A stretch of 64,000 nt of DNA, taken from contig NZ_QKPO01000005.1 in assembly GCF_003258355.1 (NCBI RefSeq), positions 124,001 to 188,000 on the forward strand. Reading direction: 5' to 3'. The translations under genes and the position numbers were made by a program. This document shows, piece after piece, positions 1-8,203 of this stretch. Source of the stretch: Confluentibacter sediminis (GTDB lineage Bacteria > Bacteroidota > Bacteroidia > Flavobacteriales > Flavobacteriaceae). A model generated the notes under the pieces. The model searched no databases. It had not been told where the DNA came from and was given only the letters and a program-made list of their open reading frames with translations. The first letter of the stretch is position 1. Every line of letters starts with the position of its first letter.

Positions 1-592
1 TTGGGTTTACTTTATAAACTTCTTTTTCACGTTCTAGCACCTGCAAACCCATATAAGCACCACCTAAATCACCACTTACAACCAATAAATCATTTGGTTT
101 AGCTCCATCTCTGTAAACCTCTTTTCCTTCTTCAACTTCACCAATGGCAGTAACAGAAATTAACAATCCGGTGTTAGAAGATGTTGTATCTCCACCAATT
201 AAATCAACATTATAAATATTGGTTGCCGTTTCGATACCAGCATATAAATCTTCAAGAGCTTCCAATGGAAATCTGTTAGAAACCGCAATGGAAACAGTAA
301 TTTGTGTTGGCGTTGCATTCATGGCATACACATCAGACAAATTAACGATCACGGCTTTATATCCTAAATGCTTTAAAGGCATATAACTCAAATCAAAATG
401 CACGCTTTCAACAAGTAAATCTGTTGTTAAAACAACCTTTTTGTTTTTAAAATCTAACACAGCAGCATCATCCCCAACCCCTTTTAGAGTCGAAGTATGT
501 TTTATTCTAAAATTTTTAGTTAAATGCTCTATAAGCGCGAATTCACCCAAATGGCTTAAAGGTGTTCTTTCTTGGTTTTTATCTTCTATCAT
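1..592 (-). CDS. thiL: Thiamine-monophosphate kinase, 5' part (cut by window edge)
   Basis: ThiL phosphorylates thiamine monophosphate to thiamine diphosphate with ATP in the cytoplasm. The reverse strand from the ATG at 592 reads 197 codons open to the window start, so the C-terminal part is missing. The N-terminus has the ThiL order: the acidic GVGDDAAVL metal/ATP motif near residue 40, a TTDLLVESVHF segment, LGYKAVIVNLSDVYAMNA, and GGDTTSS near residue 135. The gene is transcribed away from the SUF operon. This assignment is firm for the part visible; the completeness of the C-terminus cannot be judged. Confidence 0.93.
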   Translation of the reverse strand, partial: MIEDKNQERTPLSHLGEFALIEHLTKNFRIKHTSTLKGVGDDAAVLDFKNKKVVLTTDLLVESVHFDLSYMPLKHLGYKAVIVNLSDVYAMNATPTQITVSIAVSNRFPLEALEDLYAGIETATNIYNVDLIGGDTTSSNTGLLISVTAIGEVEEGKEVYRDGAKPNDLLVVSGDLGGAYMGLQVLEREKEVYKVNP

Positions 593-712
593 GCTACAAA
601 AATAAGGAGCATTGTTTACATATCCATCTTTCTATTCAAATCTATAATAAAAACCTATGAAACTATATGCTAATATAATGTTAGGTTATGTAAAAATCCA
701 TGACATATATTG

Positions 713-720
713 TATATTTG
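713..720 (+). promoter_or_regulatory. Flavobacterial -7 box upstream of sufA
   Basis: The octamer TATATTTG matches the Bacteroidota -7 consensus TAnnTTTG. It lies about 32 bases before the sufA ATG at 753, which implies a start of transcription near 725 and a short leader. No convincing -33 TTG is present at the usual spacing. It is the only clear promoter candidate at the head of the SUF operon. Confidence 0.5.
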
Positions 721-752
721 CAGTCTATTTAGACAAAATCTATATAACGATT

Positions 753-1082
753 ATGATTAAAGTTTCAGAAATAGCCAAAAAGAAAGTCATTGAACTTATG
801 TCTGATGATGGCTTTAACCCTACGACAGACTATGTTCGCGTAGGTGTTAAGAGTGGTGGTTGCTCTGGTTTGTCTTACGATTTAAAATTTGATAACCAAC
901 AACAAGAAGGAGACAAAGTGTTTGAAGACAATGGCATTAGAATTATAGTAGATAAAAAAAGTTTCTTATATTTAGTAGGTACCACCTTAGAATATTCTGG
1001 AGGATTAAACGGAACAGGTTTCGTGTTTAATAATCCTAACGCCAACCGTACTTGCGGTTGTGGTGAATCATTTTCATTATAA
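753..1082 (+). CDS. sufA: A-type Fe-S carrier (HesB/IscA/SufA family)
   Basis: Small cytoplasmic scaffold/carrier that accepts Fe-S clusters from SufBCD and passes them to apoproteins. I start it at the ATG at 753, giving 109 residues, the family's usual length. A longer in-frame extension upstream runs through the promoter and resembles no IscA. The three conserved cluster ligands are present: Cys37 in SGGCSGL, and Cys101 and Cys103 in the C-terminal TCGCGESF. It is the first gene of the SUF operon. The following gap is filled by the four-helix-bundle element. Confidence 0.95.
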   Translation: MIKVSEIAKKKVIELMSDDGFNPTTDYVRVGVKSGGCSGLSYDLKFDNQQQEGDKVFEDNGIRIIVDKKSFLYLVGTTLEYSGGLNGTGFVFNNPNANRTCGCGESFSL

Positions 1083-1091
1083 TTTTATAAG

Positions 1092-1506
1092 GTTGAAAGT
1101 TAAAAAGTTTTAAAGTAATGGCAAAGTTTAATTCTTTTGAAGAAATTATTTCATGGCAAAAAGCAAGGGAATTAAACAGAGACATTTATCATATAACAAA
1201 AGAAAACAAAAATTTTAATAATGATTTTGGTTTAAGAGACCAAATAAGACGTTCATGCATTTCAATATCTTCAAATATTGCTGAAGGTTTTGAAAGAGAA
1301 ACAACAAAAGAATTCATTCGCTTTTTATACATTGCAAAAGCATCCTCAGGAGAGTTTCGCTCGCAATTATACTTAGCTTACGATATAAATTACTTGAATT
1401 CAGAAGAATTTGAAAAATTAAAGTTAAAAGTAAATGAAGTTTCAAAAGTTAATTAGCGGTTTAATAAAATATTTAAACGCCACTTTATAACTTTTTACTT
1501 TACAAC
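1092..1506 (+). mobile_element. IVS-like element: four-helix gene between 25-bp inverted repeats
   Basis: The sufA-sufB gap is almost entirely one unit. The left arm (1092-1116) and the reverse complement of the right arm (1482-1506) match at 21 of 25 positions by eye, sharing GTTG, AAAAAGTT and TAAAGT blocks. Between them lies a gene of the 23S rRNA intervening-sequence protein family, whose start codon is 2 bases inside the left arm. If transcribed, the arms would pair and loop the whole gene out of the suf mRNA, as IVS elements do in rRNA. Mobility and any processing are inferred; no transposase is present. Confidence 0.6.
1118..1456 (+). CDS. Four-helix bundle protein (23S rRNA IVS / TIGR02436 type), C-terminus frameshifted
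   Basis: A 112-residue helical protein with family hallmarks: WQKARELNRDIY near the N-terminus, RDQIRRSCISISSNIAEGFER in the middle (residues about 40-60) and a long third helix (FIRFLYIAKASSGEF). Such proteins occur as intervening-sequence proteins in rRNA genes and as free-standing genes in Bacteroidota; their molecular role is not settled. The reading frame ends at 1456, but the +1 frame from about 1446 continues [14 protein letters not shown] to a stop at 1490, the expected family C-terminus. So a small indel near 1445-1448 has probably removed the last helix end. It sits inside the SUF operon between inverted repeats and has no evident link to Fe-S assembly. Confidence 0.8.
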   Translation: MAKFNSFEEIISWQKARELNRDIYHITKENKNFNNDFGLRDQIRRSCISISSNIAEGFERETTKEFIRFLYIAKASSGEFRSQLYLAYDINYLNSEEFEKLKLKVNEVSKVN

Positions 1507-1519
1507 ATTAATACTAATT

Positions 1520-2968
1520 ATGAGTAAATACACGGAAGACGATTTAAGGGAAGAACTTAAAACCAAAGAATATGAATATGGTTTTTATACAGATATAGCA
1601 TCTGACACGTTTCCTATCGGTTTAAATGAAGACATAGTAAGAGCAATTTCCCTTAAAAAAGGTGAACCAGAATGGATGACCAATTGGAGGCTTGAAGCCT
1701 TTAAAGCTTGGAAAGAAATGACAGAACCCGAATGGGCCAATGTAAATTATGTGAAACCAGATTTTCAAGCAATTTCTTATTATTCTGCTCCTAATAGCAA
1801 ACCAAAATATGATAGTTTAGATGAAGTAGATCCTGAATTATTAGCAACATTTGCTAAGTTGGGAATATCATTGGATGAACAGAAAAAATTAACTGGCGTC
1901 GCTATGGATGTGGTAGTGGATTCTGTTTCTGTAGCAACGTCGTTCAAAAAAACATTGGGAGAAAAAGGTATTATTTTCTGCTCAATAAGTGAGGCTATTA
2001 AAGAACATCCTGAGTTAGTTAAAAAATACATTGGTACGATCGTACCACAAAGAGATAATTTTTATGCGGCTTTAAATAGTGCTGTTTTTAGCGATGGCAG
2101 TTTTTGCTACATTCCTAAAGGCGTACGTTGTCCTATGGAACTATCTACTTATTTCAGAATAAATCAAGCAGGGACTGGACAATTTGAAAGAACCTTGTTA
2201 ATTGCAGACGAAGGCAGTTATGTTAGTTACTTGGAAGGTTGTACAGCTCCAAGTCGAGATGAAAATCAACTACATGCAGCTGTGGTTGAATTAATTGCTT
2301 TGGATGATGCTGAAATAAAATATAGTACCGTTCAAAATTGGTATCCAGGAAATTCAGAAGGCAAAGGAGGCGTTTACAATTTTGTAACCAAACGTGGTTT
2401 GTGTGAGAAGAATGCCAAAATCTCTTGGACACAGGTTGAAACTGGTTCTGCTGTTACATGGAAATACCCAAGTTGTGTATTGAAAGGAGACAACTCTGTT
2501 GGAGAATTTTATTCTATAGCCGTTACTAATAATTTTCAGCAAGCAGATACGGGAACTAAAATGGTTCATTTAGGCAAAAACACTAAATCAACCATTATAT
2601 CTAAAGGAATTTCAGCTGGAAAATCACAAAACAGTTATCGAGGATTGGTTAAAATCAGTCCGAACGCCGATAATGCTCGCAACTTTTCACAATGTGATAG
2701 TTTGTTAATGGGTAATGAATGCGGTGCGCATACTTTCCCATACATTGAGGCTAAAAATAAAACTGCTAAAATAGAACACGAGGCAACCACTAGTAAAATT
2801 GGTGAAGACCAAATTTTTTATTGTAACCAACGTGGTATCGATACTGAAAAAGCGATTGCATTAATTGTAAATGGGTTCAGTAAAGATGTTTTAAACAAAC
2901 TTCCTATGGAGTTTGCTGTAGAAGCACAAAAATTGTTAGAAATAAGTTTAGAAGGTAGCGTAGGCTAA
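1520..2968 (+). CDS. sufB: Fe-S cluster scaffold subunit SufB
   Basis: SufB is the main scaffold of the SufBCD complex, on which the nascent cluster is built with sulfur delivered by SufS-SufE. The 482-residue length is normal. Seen are the N-terminal [20 protein letters not shown] segment, the long beta-helix core ([38 protein letters not shown]), and the C-terminal [11 protein letters not shown] region followed by a helical tail that contacts SufC. It begins 13 bases after the right arm of the IVS-like element and is followed 24 bases later by sufC. Confidence 0.97.
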   Translation: MSKYTEDDLREELKTKEYEYGFYTDIASDTFPIGLNEDIVRAISLKKGEPEWMTNWRLEAFKAWKEMTEPEWANVNYVKPDFQAISYYSAPNSKPKYDSLDEVDPELLATFAKLGISLDEQKKLTGVAMDVVVDSVSVATSFKKTLGEKGIIFCSISEAIKEHPELVKKYIGTIVPQRDNFYAALNSAVFSDGSFCYIPKGVRCPMELSTYFRINQAGTGQFERTLLIADEGSYVSYLEGCTAPSRDENQLHAAVVELIALDDAEIKYSTVQNWYPGNSEGKGGVYNFVTKRGLCEKNAKISWTQVETGSAVTWKYPSCVLKGDNSVGEFYSIAVTNNFQQADTGTKMVHLGKNTKSTIISKGISAGKSQNSYRGLVKISPNADNARNFSQCDSLLMGNECGAHTFPYIEAKNKTAKIEHEATTSKIGEDQIFYCNQRGIDTEKAIALIVNGFSKDVLNKLPMEFAVEAQKLLEISLEGSVG

Positions 2969-2992
2969 TCAAAAATAATATTAGAAATCAAT

Positions 2993-3745
2993 ATGTTAAA
3001 GATTGAAAATTTACACGCAAGTGTTGAAGATAAAGGTATTTTAAAAGGGATTAATTTAGAAATTAAAGCTGGAGAAGTTCATGCTATCATGGGGCCAAAC
3101 GGTTCTGGAAAAAGTACCTTGGCTTCCGTTATTGCTGGGAAAGAAGAATACGAAGTTACTAAAGGTAACATCGTTTTTAATGGTGAAGATATTGAGGATT
3201 TAGCTGCAGAAGAGCGCGCTCACAAAGGCATCTTCTTATCGTTTCAATATCCTGTAGAAATTCCAGGTGTTTCGGTGACTAATTTTATGAAAACAGCCAT
3301 CAACGAAACTCGCAAAGCAAAAGGATTAGAAGATATGCCTGCTAAAGACATGTTAAAACTAATTCGTGAAAAATCGGAGTTGTTAGAAATCGATAGAAAA
3401 TTTTTATCGCGTTCGTTAAACGAAGGATTTTCAGGAGGCGAAAAAAAGCGTAATGAAATTTTCCAAATGGCAATGTTGGAACCACAATTAGCGATTCTTG
3501 ATGAAACCGATTCTGGTTTGGATATTGATGCCCTTCGTATTGTAGCTAATGGTGTTAACAAACTAAAAAGTAAAGACAATGCGGTACTAGTCATTACCCA
3601 TTACCAACGTTTGTTAGATTATATCGTTCCAGATTTTGTACACGTTCTTTATAATGGACGAATTGTAAAATCTGGTGGCAAAGAATTGGCTCACGAGCTT
3701 GAAGAAAAAGGATACGATTGGATTAAAGAAGAAGTGAACGCTTAA
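2993..3745 (+). CDS. sufC: Fe-S assembly ATPase SufC
   Basis: ABC-type ATPase of the SufBC2D complex; it is cytoplasmic and not a transporter. At 250 residues it is full length. Visible motifs are Walker A GPNGSGKST at residues about 35-43, a Q-loop in LSFQYPVEIPGV, the signature SGGEKKR, Walker B LAILDETDSGLD and the switch histidine in VITHYQR. The SufC-type DETDSGLD replaces the usual DEP of transporters. A hairpin repeat occupies the 95-base gap to sufD. Confidence 0.97.
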   Translation: MLKIENLHASVEDKGILKGINLEIKAGEVHAIMGPNGSGKSTLASVIAGKEEYEVTKGNIVFNGEDIEDLAAEERAHKGIFLSFQYPVEIPGVSVTNFMKTAINETRKAKGLEDMPAKDMLKLIREKSELLEIDRKFLSRSLNEGFSGGEKKRNEIFQMAMLEPQLAILDETDSGLDIDALRIVANGVNKLKSKDNAVLVITHYQRLLDYIVPDFVHVLYNGRIVKSGGKELAHELEEKGYDWIKEEVNA

Positions 3746-3753
3746 AACAATCA

Positions 3754-3833
3754 GTTAAAAAGTAAAAAGTTCATAAAGTTTTAAAGTGGCTTTTGTTCAA
3801 CTTTTCTGCTTTCAAACTTTTAAACATTTCAAC
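3754..3833. repeat. Solo hairpin repeat related to the IVS-element ends
   Basis: Nearly all of the sufC-sufD gap is an imperfect inverted repeat. Its left part, 3754-3779, matches the reverse complement of the IVS-element right arm (1482-1506) at 23 positions with two mismatches and one inserted base, and again ends in a GGC. Its right part, read in reverse, resembles the IVS left arm (GTTGAAA, AAAAGTTT and GAAAG blocks). It looks like the two ends of the element without the gene, a MITE-like remnant. Confidence 0.5.
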
Positions 3834-3840
3834 TTAAAAC

Positions 3841-5154
3841 ATGGATTTAAAAGAGAAATTATTATCATCATTTTTAGTATTTGAAAATCAGTTAGATTCA
3901 GACGACTATTTCAATAATCTTAGAAATAATGCTATAAAAATATTTGAAGAAAAAGGATTTCCGTCTAAAAAGGAAGAGGCTTGGAAATACACGTCTTTGA
4001 ATAGTGTTATCAAAGAAGATTATACGGTGTTTCCAAAACAAGAAAATGCCTTGGAATTCAATGATGTAAAAAAGTATTTTATACATGATATAGATTCTTA
4101 TAAAATAGTGTTTATTGACGGAAAATACTCCTCCTATCTTTCTGAAACCACCCATGATGGTATGGATATCTGCCTGATGTCGGCAGCGATGTCTAAACCA
4201 AAATATCATATTGTTATAGAAAACTATTTTAATAAAGTAGCCACTAAAGACAGTTTACCATCATTGAATACGGCTTTTTCCACAGAAGGGGCTTACATTC
4301 ACATCCCAAAGAATAAAATGGTTGCAAAGCCAATTCAAATTATACATTTTTCAACGGGAAATGAATCAGCAGTGATGTTACAACCACGTAATTTAATTGT
4401 AGTGGATGAGAATTCGCATGTACAAATTATCGAGCGTCATCAAAGTTTGACCGACAATGCCGTATTAACCAATAGCGTTACCGAGATTTTTGCCAATAAA
4501 CGTGCTATTGTCGATTATTATAAAATCCAAAATGACAATCTAAACGCCTCATTAATAGACAATACCTTCATAAATCAAAAACAAGAAAGCGTGGCATCGG
4601 TTCACACGTTTGCATTTGGTGGAAAATTAATTCGTAACAACTTAAACTTCTACCAAAATGGCGAACGTATCGATTCCACTTTAAAAGGTGTTACTATTAT
4701 TGGTGAGAAACAACATGTAGACCATAACACATTGGTACATCATATAGAGCCAAATTGTGAAAGCCATCAAGATTACAAAGGTATTTTTGGCGAGAATTCT
4801 ACTGGGGTTTTTAATGGTAAAATCATTGTCAATAAAGAAGCTCAAAAAACGAATGCATTTCAAGCGAATAACAATATTTTAGTAAGCGATAAATCAACTA
4901 TAAATACCAAACCACAATTGGAAATTTTTGCAGACGATGTAAAATGTTCACATGGTTGTACTATTGGGCAATTAGACGAAAGTGCCATGTTTTATATGCG
5001 TTCGCGCGGTATTCCAGAAAAGGAAGCCAAAGCGCTTTTAATGTATGCTTTTAGCAATACCGTGATGAGTTCGGTTAAAATTCCAGAAATAAAACAACGC
5101 ATTACCAAAATTATAGCCAATAAATTGGGTGTAAATATGGGATTCGATTTGTAA
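3841..5154 (+). CDS. sufD: Fe-S assembly subunit SufD
   Basis: SufB paralogue that completes the SufBC2D complex and is needed for iron entry. The 437 residues show the N-terminal KKEEAWKYTSL motif (near residue 40), the beta-helix core with HIPKNKMVAKPIQI, and the C-terminal CSHGCTIGQLDESAMFYMRSRGIPEKEAKALL segment that is diagnostic for SufD. It lies between sufC and sufS. The gap after it carries a perfect 16-bp hairpin. Confidence 0.96.
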   Translation: MDLKEKLLSSFLVFENQLDSDDYFNNLRNNAIKIFEEKGFPSKKEEAWKYTSLNSVIKEDYTVFPKQENALEFNDVKKYFIHDIDSYKIVFIDGKYSSYLSETTHDGMDICLMSAAMSKPKYHIVIENYFNKVATKDSLPSLNTAFSTEGAYIHIPKNKMVAKPIQIIHFSTGNESAVMLQPRNLIVVDENSHVQIIERHQSLTDNAVLTNSVTEIFANKRAIVDYYKIQNDNLNASLIDNTFINQKQESVASVHTFAFGGKLIRNNLNFYQNGERIDSTLKGVTIIGEKQHVDHNTLVHHIEPNCESHQDYKGIFGENSTGVFNGKIIVNKEAQKTNAFQANNNILVSDKSTINTKPQLEIFADDVKCSHGCTIGQLDESAMFYMRSRGIPEKEAKALLMYAFSNTVMSSVKIPEIKQRITKIIANKLGVNMGFDL

Positions 5155-5191
5155 AATAATTTAAAGCAATTTCCCGCTTTCGGCTGTCGCT

Positions 5192-5235
5192 TTTTATTTC
5201 TGGATTCCTGCCTTAGCAAGAATCCAGAAATAAAA
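5192..5235. repeat. Perfect 16-bp hairpin repeat between sufD and sufS
   Basis: Arms 5192-5207 and 5220-5235 are exact reverse complements around a 12-base loop (5208-5219). The core TGGATTCCTGCCT resembles an interspersed repeat I recall from flavobacterial genomes, where it is usually followed by CGCAGGAATGAC; here the loop is degenerate. There is no T-run on either side, so a terminator is unlikely. It may be an mRNA stabilising or processing hairpin, or a repeat remnant. Confidence 0.6.
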
Positions 5236-5276
5236 GAGCTTCAATAAATGCCTCAATCGGGGCTAAACCATTTATT

Positions 5277-6491
5277 ATGTTTAATGTAGAAAATATACGA
5301 AAAGACTTCCCCATTCTTTCTCGTACAGTAAATGGCAAACCTTTGGTGTATTTTGATAATGCAGCTACATCCCAAACACCTCAGCAAGTCATAGATGTTA
5401 TTGTAGATTATTATTCAAACTACAATGCCAATATTCATCGTGGCGTTCATACCTTAAGCCAAGAAGCCACCGATAAATACGAGCAAGCTCGCAAAAAAAT
5501 CCAAACCCACTTCAATGCTAAACTTGCCCATGAAATCATTTTCACATCGGGGACAACACATGGCATTAATTTAATTGCAAATGGTTTTTCATCTTTTTTA
5601 AAAAAAGGAGACGAAATCATTGTTTCAGCTTTAGAACATCACAGTAATATTGTGCCTTGGCAAATGCTTTGTGAACGTACTGGGGCCATTTTAAAAGTCA
5701 TTCCAATGAATTTAGATGGCGAATTGATCATGACTGAATTTGATAAATTGCTTTCTGATAAAACCAAACTTGTTTTTGTAAACCATGTATCAAACGCATT
5801 AGGAACTGTAAATCCTATAGAATATATTATTGAAAAAGCCCATGGCGTTGGTGCAGCTGTTTTGGTTGATGGTGCACAATCATCTCCACATATAAAACCC
5901 GATTTACAAGCTTTAAATGTCGATTTTTATGTAGTTTCCGCACATAAAATGTGTGGCCCAACAGGCGTTGGTATGCTTTACGGCAAAGAAGCTTGGCTTA
6001 AAAAATTACCGCCTTACCAAGGCGGTGGGGAAATGATTGCCGAAGTCACCTTTGAAAAAACGACTTACGCAGAACTTCCGCATAAATTTGAAGCTGGCAC
6101 CCCTAATATTTGTGGTGGCATCGCTTTTGGTGCCGCCATCGATTATATGAATGCCATTGGCTTCGATACTATTGCCAAATATGAACATGAGCTTTTAGAA
6201 TACGCTACCAATAAGTTGCTTGAAATAGATGGCTTAAAAATTTATGGTACTTCAAAACATAAAACGGCTGTTATTTCATTTAATTTAGAAGGTATTCATC
6301 CGTATGATGTTGGTACTATTTTAGATAAACTGGGAATTGCCGTTCGAACTGGGCATCATTGTGCACAACCCATTATGGATTTTTATAAAATTCCAGGAAC
6401 CGTTCGTGCTTCATTTTCTTTTTACAATACCAAATCTGAAATTGATGTTTTAGTGGAAGGTGTAAAAAAGGCCAAGACGATGTTGTCTTAA
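5277..6491 (+). CDS. sufS: Cysteine desulfurase SufS
   Basis: PLP-dependent class V aminotransferase-fold enzyme that takes sulfur from L-cysteine as a persulfide and hands it to SufE. The 404-residue protein carries the PLP lysine K224 in SAHKMCGPTG and the persulfide cysteine C362 in RTGHHCAQP. It also has the N-terminal VYFDNAATSQTP substrate motif and HHSNIVPWQ. The short RTGHHCAQP loop marks the SufS (group II) subtype. A META-domain lipoprotein gene intervenes before sufE. Confidence 0.97.
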   Translation: MFNVENIRKDFPILSRTVNGKPLVYFDNAATSQTPQQVIDVIVDYYSNYNANIHRGVHTLSQEATDKYEQARKKIQTHFNAKLAHEIIFTSGTTHGINLIANGFSSFLKKGDEIIVSALEHHSNIVPWQMLCERTGAILKVIPMNLDGELIMTEFDKLLSDKTKLVFVNHVSNALGTVNPIEYIIEKAHGVGAAVLVDGAQSSPHIKPDLQALNVDFYVVSAHKMCGPTGVGMLYGKEAWLKKLPPYQGGGEMIAEVTFEKTTYAELPHKFEAGTPNICGGIAFGAAIDYMNAIGFDTIAKYEHELLEYATNKLLEIDGLKIYGTSKHKTAVISFNLEGIHPYDVGTILDKLGIAVRTGHHCAQPIMDFYKIPGTVRASFSFYNTKSEIDVLVEGVKKAKTMLS

Positions 6492-6541
6492 AAACTTTGG
6501 CTTCCTTTTTGTTATATTGATTTAACAATAAAAATCACATT

Positions 6542-7324
6542 ATGAGATTTCTGGTACTTTTATCATTTTTCACCTTTCTTAACACTTGTAATCATCAGAA
6601 CAAATCTGCAATTATTGAAGATAAAAAAGAGGCTTTATACATAGACGGCACTTATCATGTTAAAACTTTAAATGGCAATCATTTAGAAAAAAACAATCTT
6701 ACCATAACCTTTAATCAAAAAGACCAAATAATTTCTGGATTTTCAGGTTGTAATAGGTTTCGTGGTGGCTATGTTTTAAAAGCTAATTCTATTAAAATTG
6801 GACCTCTAGCTTCTACAAGAATGTTTTGTCAAGAAATGCAGCAAGTTGAATCTGAAATGCAAGAAGCATTATCTAAAGCTAGTGAAATCATTATTGAAAA
6901 TGATTTATTAAAACTTTTAAACGGTGACAAAATCATTTTAACTGCTTTTAAAGAACAAGATAATCAATCATCCATTTCCTTTAATTATTCAGCAACTTCA
7001 AGAGGAAGATTTTTAGATATTCATGTAAATGATTCTCTTATTTCCGTTTCAAAAGATAGAAAAGCCAATCCTGTTTCAAAAGCCATCACTTCTGAAAACT
7101 GGAAGCAGTTAAATTCACTTCTAGAAACTATAAATTTAGATAGTATTTCAAATTTAAAAGCGCCAACAGAAGCGCGTTTTTACGATGGCGCCTCTATAGG
7201 TCAATTAGAAGTGACAAAAAACGGAACGGTTTACGAATCTTCAAGTTTCGATCATGGAAAACCTCCTAGTGAAATTGAAGCGCTTGTTAAAGAAATACTA
7301 TCAATTTCAGAAAACGTTGAATAG
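6542..7324 (+). CDS. META-domain (HslJ-like) lipoprotein
   Basis: A 260-residue predicted lipoprotein: hydrophobic N-terminus ending in a lipobox with Cys16 (FLNTC). Residues about 35-130 form a META domain, seen in GTYHVKTLNG, the ISGFSGCNRFRGGY core and IGPLASTRMFCQEM, as in HslJ. The remaining 120 residues have no family I recognise. It lies 50 bases after sufS and 32 before the sufE ATG, so it may be co-transcribed with the SUF genes. Its substrate and role are unknown. A link to Fe-S assembly is not implied by its sequence, since it is exported. Confidence 0.8.
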   Translation: MRFLVLLSFFTFLNTCNHQNKSAIIEDKKEALYIDGTYHVKTLNGNHLEKNNLTITFNQKDQIISGFSGCNRFRGGYVLKANSIKIGPLASTRMFCQEMQQVESEMQEALSKASEIIIENDLLKLLNGDKIILTAFKEQDNQSSISFNYSATSRGRFLDIHVNDSLISVSKDRKANPVSKAITSENWKQLNSLLETINLDSISNLKAPTEARFYDGASIGQLEVTKNGTVYESSSFDHGKPPSEIEALVKEILSISENVE

Positions 7325-7339
7325 TAACAGTTCTTATTG

Positions 7340-7347
7340 TATTTTTG
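7340..7347 (+). promoter_or_regulatory. Possible -7 box before sufE
   Basis: TATTTTTG matches TAnnTTTG, with a TTG at 7317-7319 about 20 bases upstream that fits a -33 element. Transcription would start near 7352, only about 5 bases before the sufE ATG at 7357. It could give sufE-sufT a promoter of their own, independent of the upstream SUF genes. Confidence 0.4.
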
Positions 7348-7356
7348 TTTAAAATT

Positions 7357-7785
7357 ATGATTGTGAGCATTACAGATATACAAAACGAAATTATTGACGA
7401 ATTTTCCATGTTTGAAGACTGGGAAGAGCGTTATCAATATATGATAGATTTAGGGAAAGATTTACCATTAATTGACGACCAATACAAAACCGATAGCAAC
7501 ATTATTAAAGGTTGTCAAAGTAAAGTTTGGGTTCATGCCGAAATGAACGATGAAAAATTGGTTTTTACTGCCGATAGTGATGCTATTATCACCAAAGGTA
7601 TTATTGCTATTTTAATTCGTGTATTTTCAAATCAGCACCCAAAAGATATTATTGATGCTGAAACTGATTTTATTGATAAAATTGGGTTGAAAGAACATTT
7701 ATCACCAACACGGGCCAATGGTTTGGGAAGTATGATAAAACAACTTAAATTATATGCTATCGCCTATCAAACCCAACTTAAATAG
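7357..7785 (+). CDS. sufE: Sulfur acceptor SufE
   Basis: SufE takes the persulfide from SufS and passes it to SufB. I use the ATG at 7357 (142 residues); a TTG 12 bases upstream overlaps the candidate promoter. Family features are DEFSMFEDWEERYQYMIDLGKDLP, the acceptor Cys53 in KGCQSKVW, and the C-terminal LSPTRANGLGSMI motif. It is separated from sufT by a hairpin-bearing gap. Confidence 0.95.
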   Translation: MIVSITDIQNEIIDEFSMFEDWEERYQYMIDLGKDLPLIDDQYKTDSNIIKGCQSKVWVHAEMNDEKLVFTADSDAIITKGIIAILIRVFSNQHPKDIIDAETDFIDKIGLKEHLSPTRANGLGSMIKQLKLYAIAYQTQLK

Positions 7786-7840
7786 TTAAATCGTTTACGT
7801 TTAATTGTTTAACCTATTTTAAACGACTAAACAAATTAAC
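7785..7840. repeat. Inverted repeat between sufE and sufT
   Basis: Arms 7785-7804 and 7819-7840 pair with two mismatches and a two-base bulge around a 14-base loop. Both share GTTAA, GTTTA and CGTTTAA blocks. It has no terminal T-run. It resembles the other hairpin repeats in the SUF operon in style, though not clearly in sequence. Confidence 0.45.
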
Positions 7841-7856
7841 AGATAAACATTAAAAA

Positions 7857-8183
7857 ATGAGCGAACAAGAAATAGAAAATAACACATTAGGTGACAAAAT
7901 AGTTAGAGTTTTAAAAACTATTTATGACCCAGAAATCCCCGTAGATATTTATGAATTGGGATTGATTTATGATGTATTTGTTAATGAAGATTCTGATGTA
8001 AAAATTTTGATGACTTTAACAACACCAAACTGCCCGGTTGCAGAAACGTTGCCTATGGAAGTTGAAGAAAAAATCAAATCCATTAACGAAGTTAATAGTG
8101 CTGAAGTTGAAATTACTTTCGATCCACCTTGGACACAAGATTTGATGAGCGAAGAAGCAAAATTGGAGTTGGGAATGCTTTAA
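7857..8183 (+). CDS. sufT: SUF-associated DUF59/MIP18 protein SufT
   Basis: A 108-residue DUF59 protein of the type found in SUF operons and implicated in Fe-S cluster maturation. Visible are YDPEIPVDIYELGLIY (residues about 23-38), Cys59 in LTTPNCPVAE, and FDPPWTQDLMSEEAKLELG at the C-terminus. The paralogous phenylacetate protein PaaD is less likely because of the SUF context and the short form. Confidence 0.92.
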   Translation: MSEQEIENNTLGDKIVRVLKTIYDPEIPVDIYELGLIYDVFVNEDSDVKILMTLTTPNCPVAETLPMEVEEKIKSINEVNSAEVEITFDPPWTQDLMSEEAKLELGML

Positions 8184-8203
8184 ACGATCAATAGTATTTA
8201 TAA

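Noticed and set aside
657-752. Upstream 32-codon extension of sufA
   Set aside because: It runs through the -7 box and has no resemblance to IscA N-termini; the ATG at 753 gives the family length.
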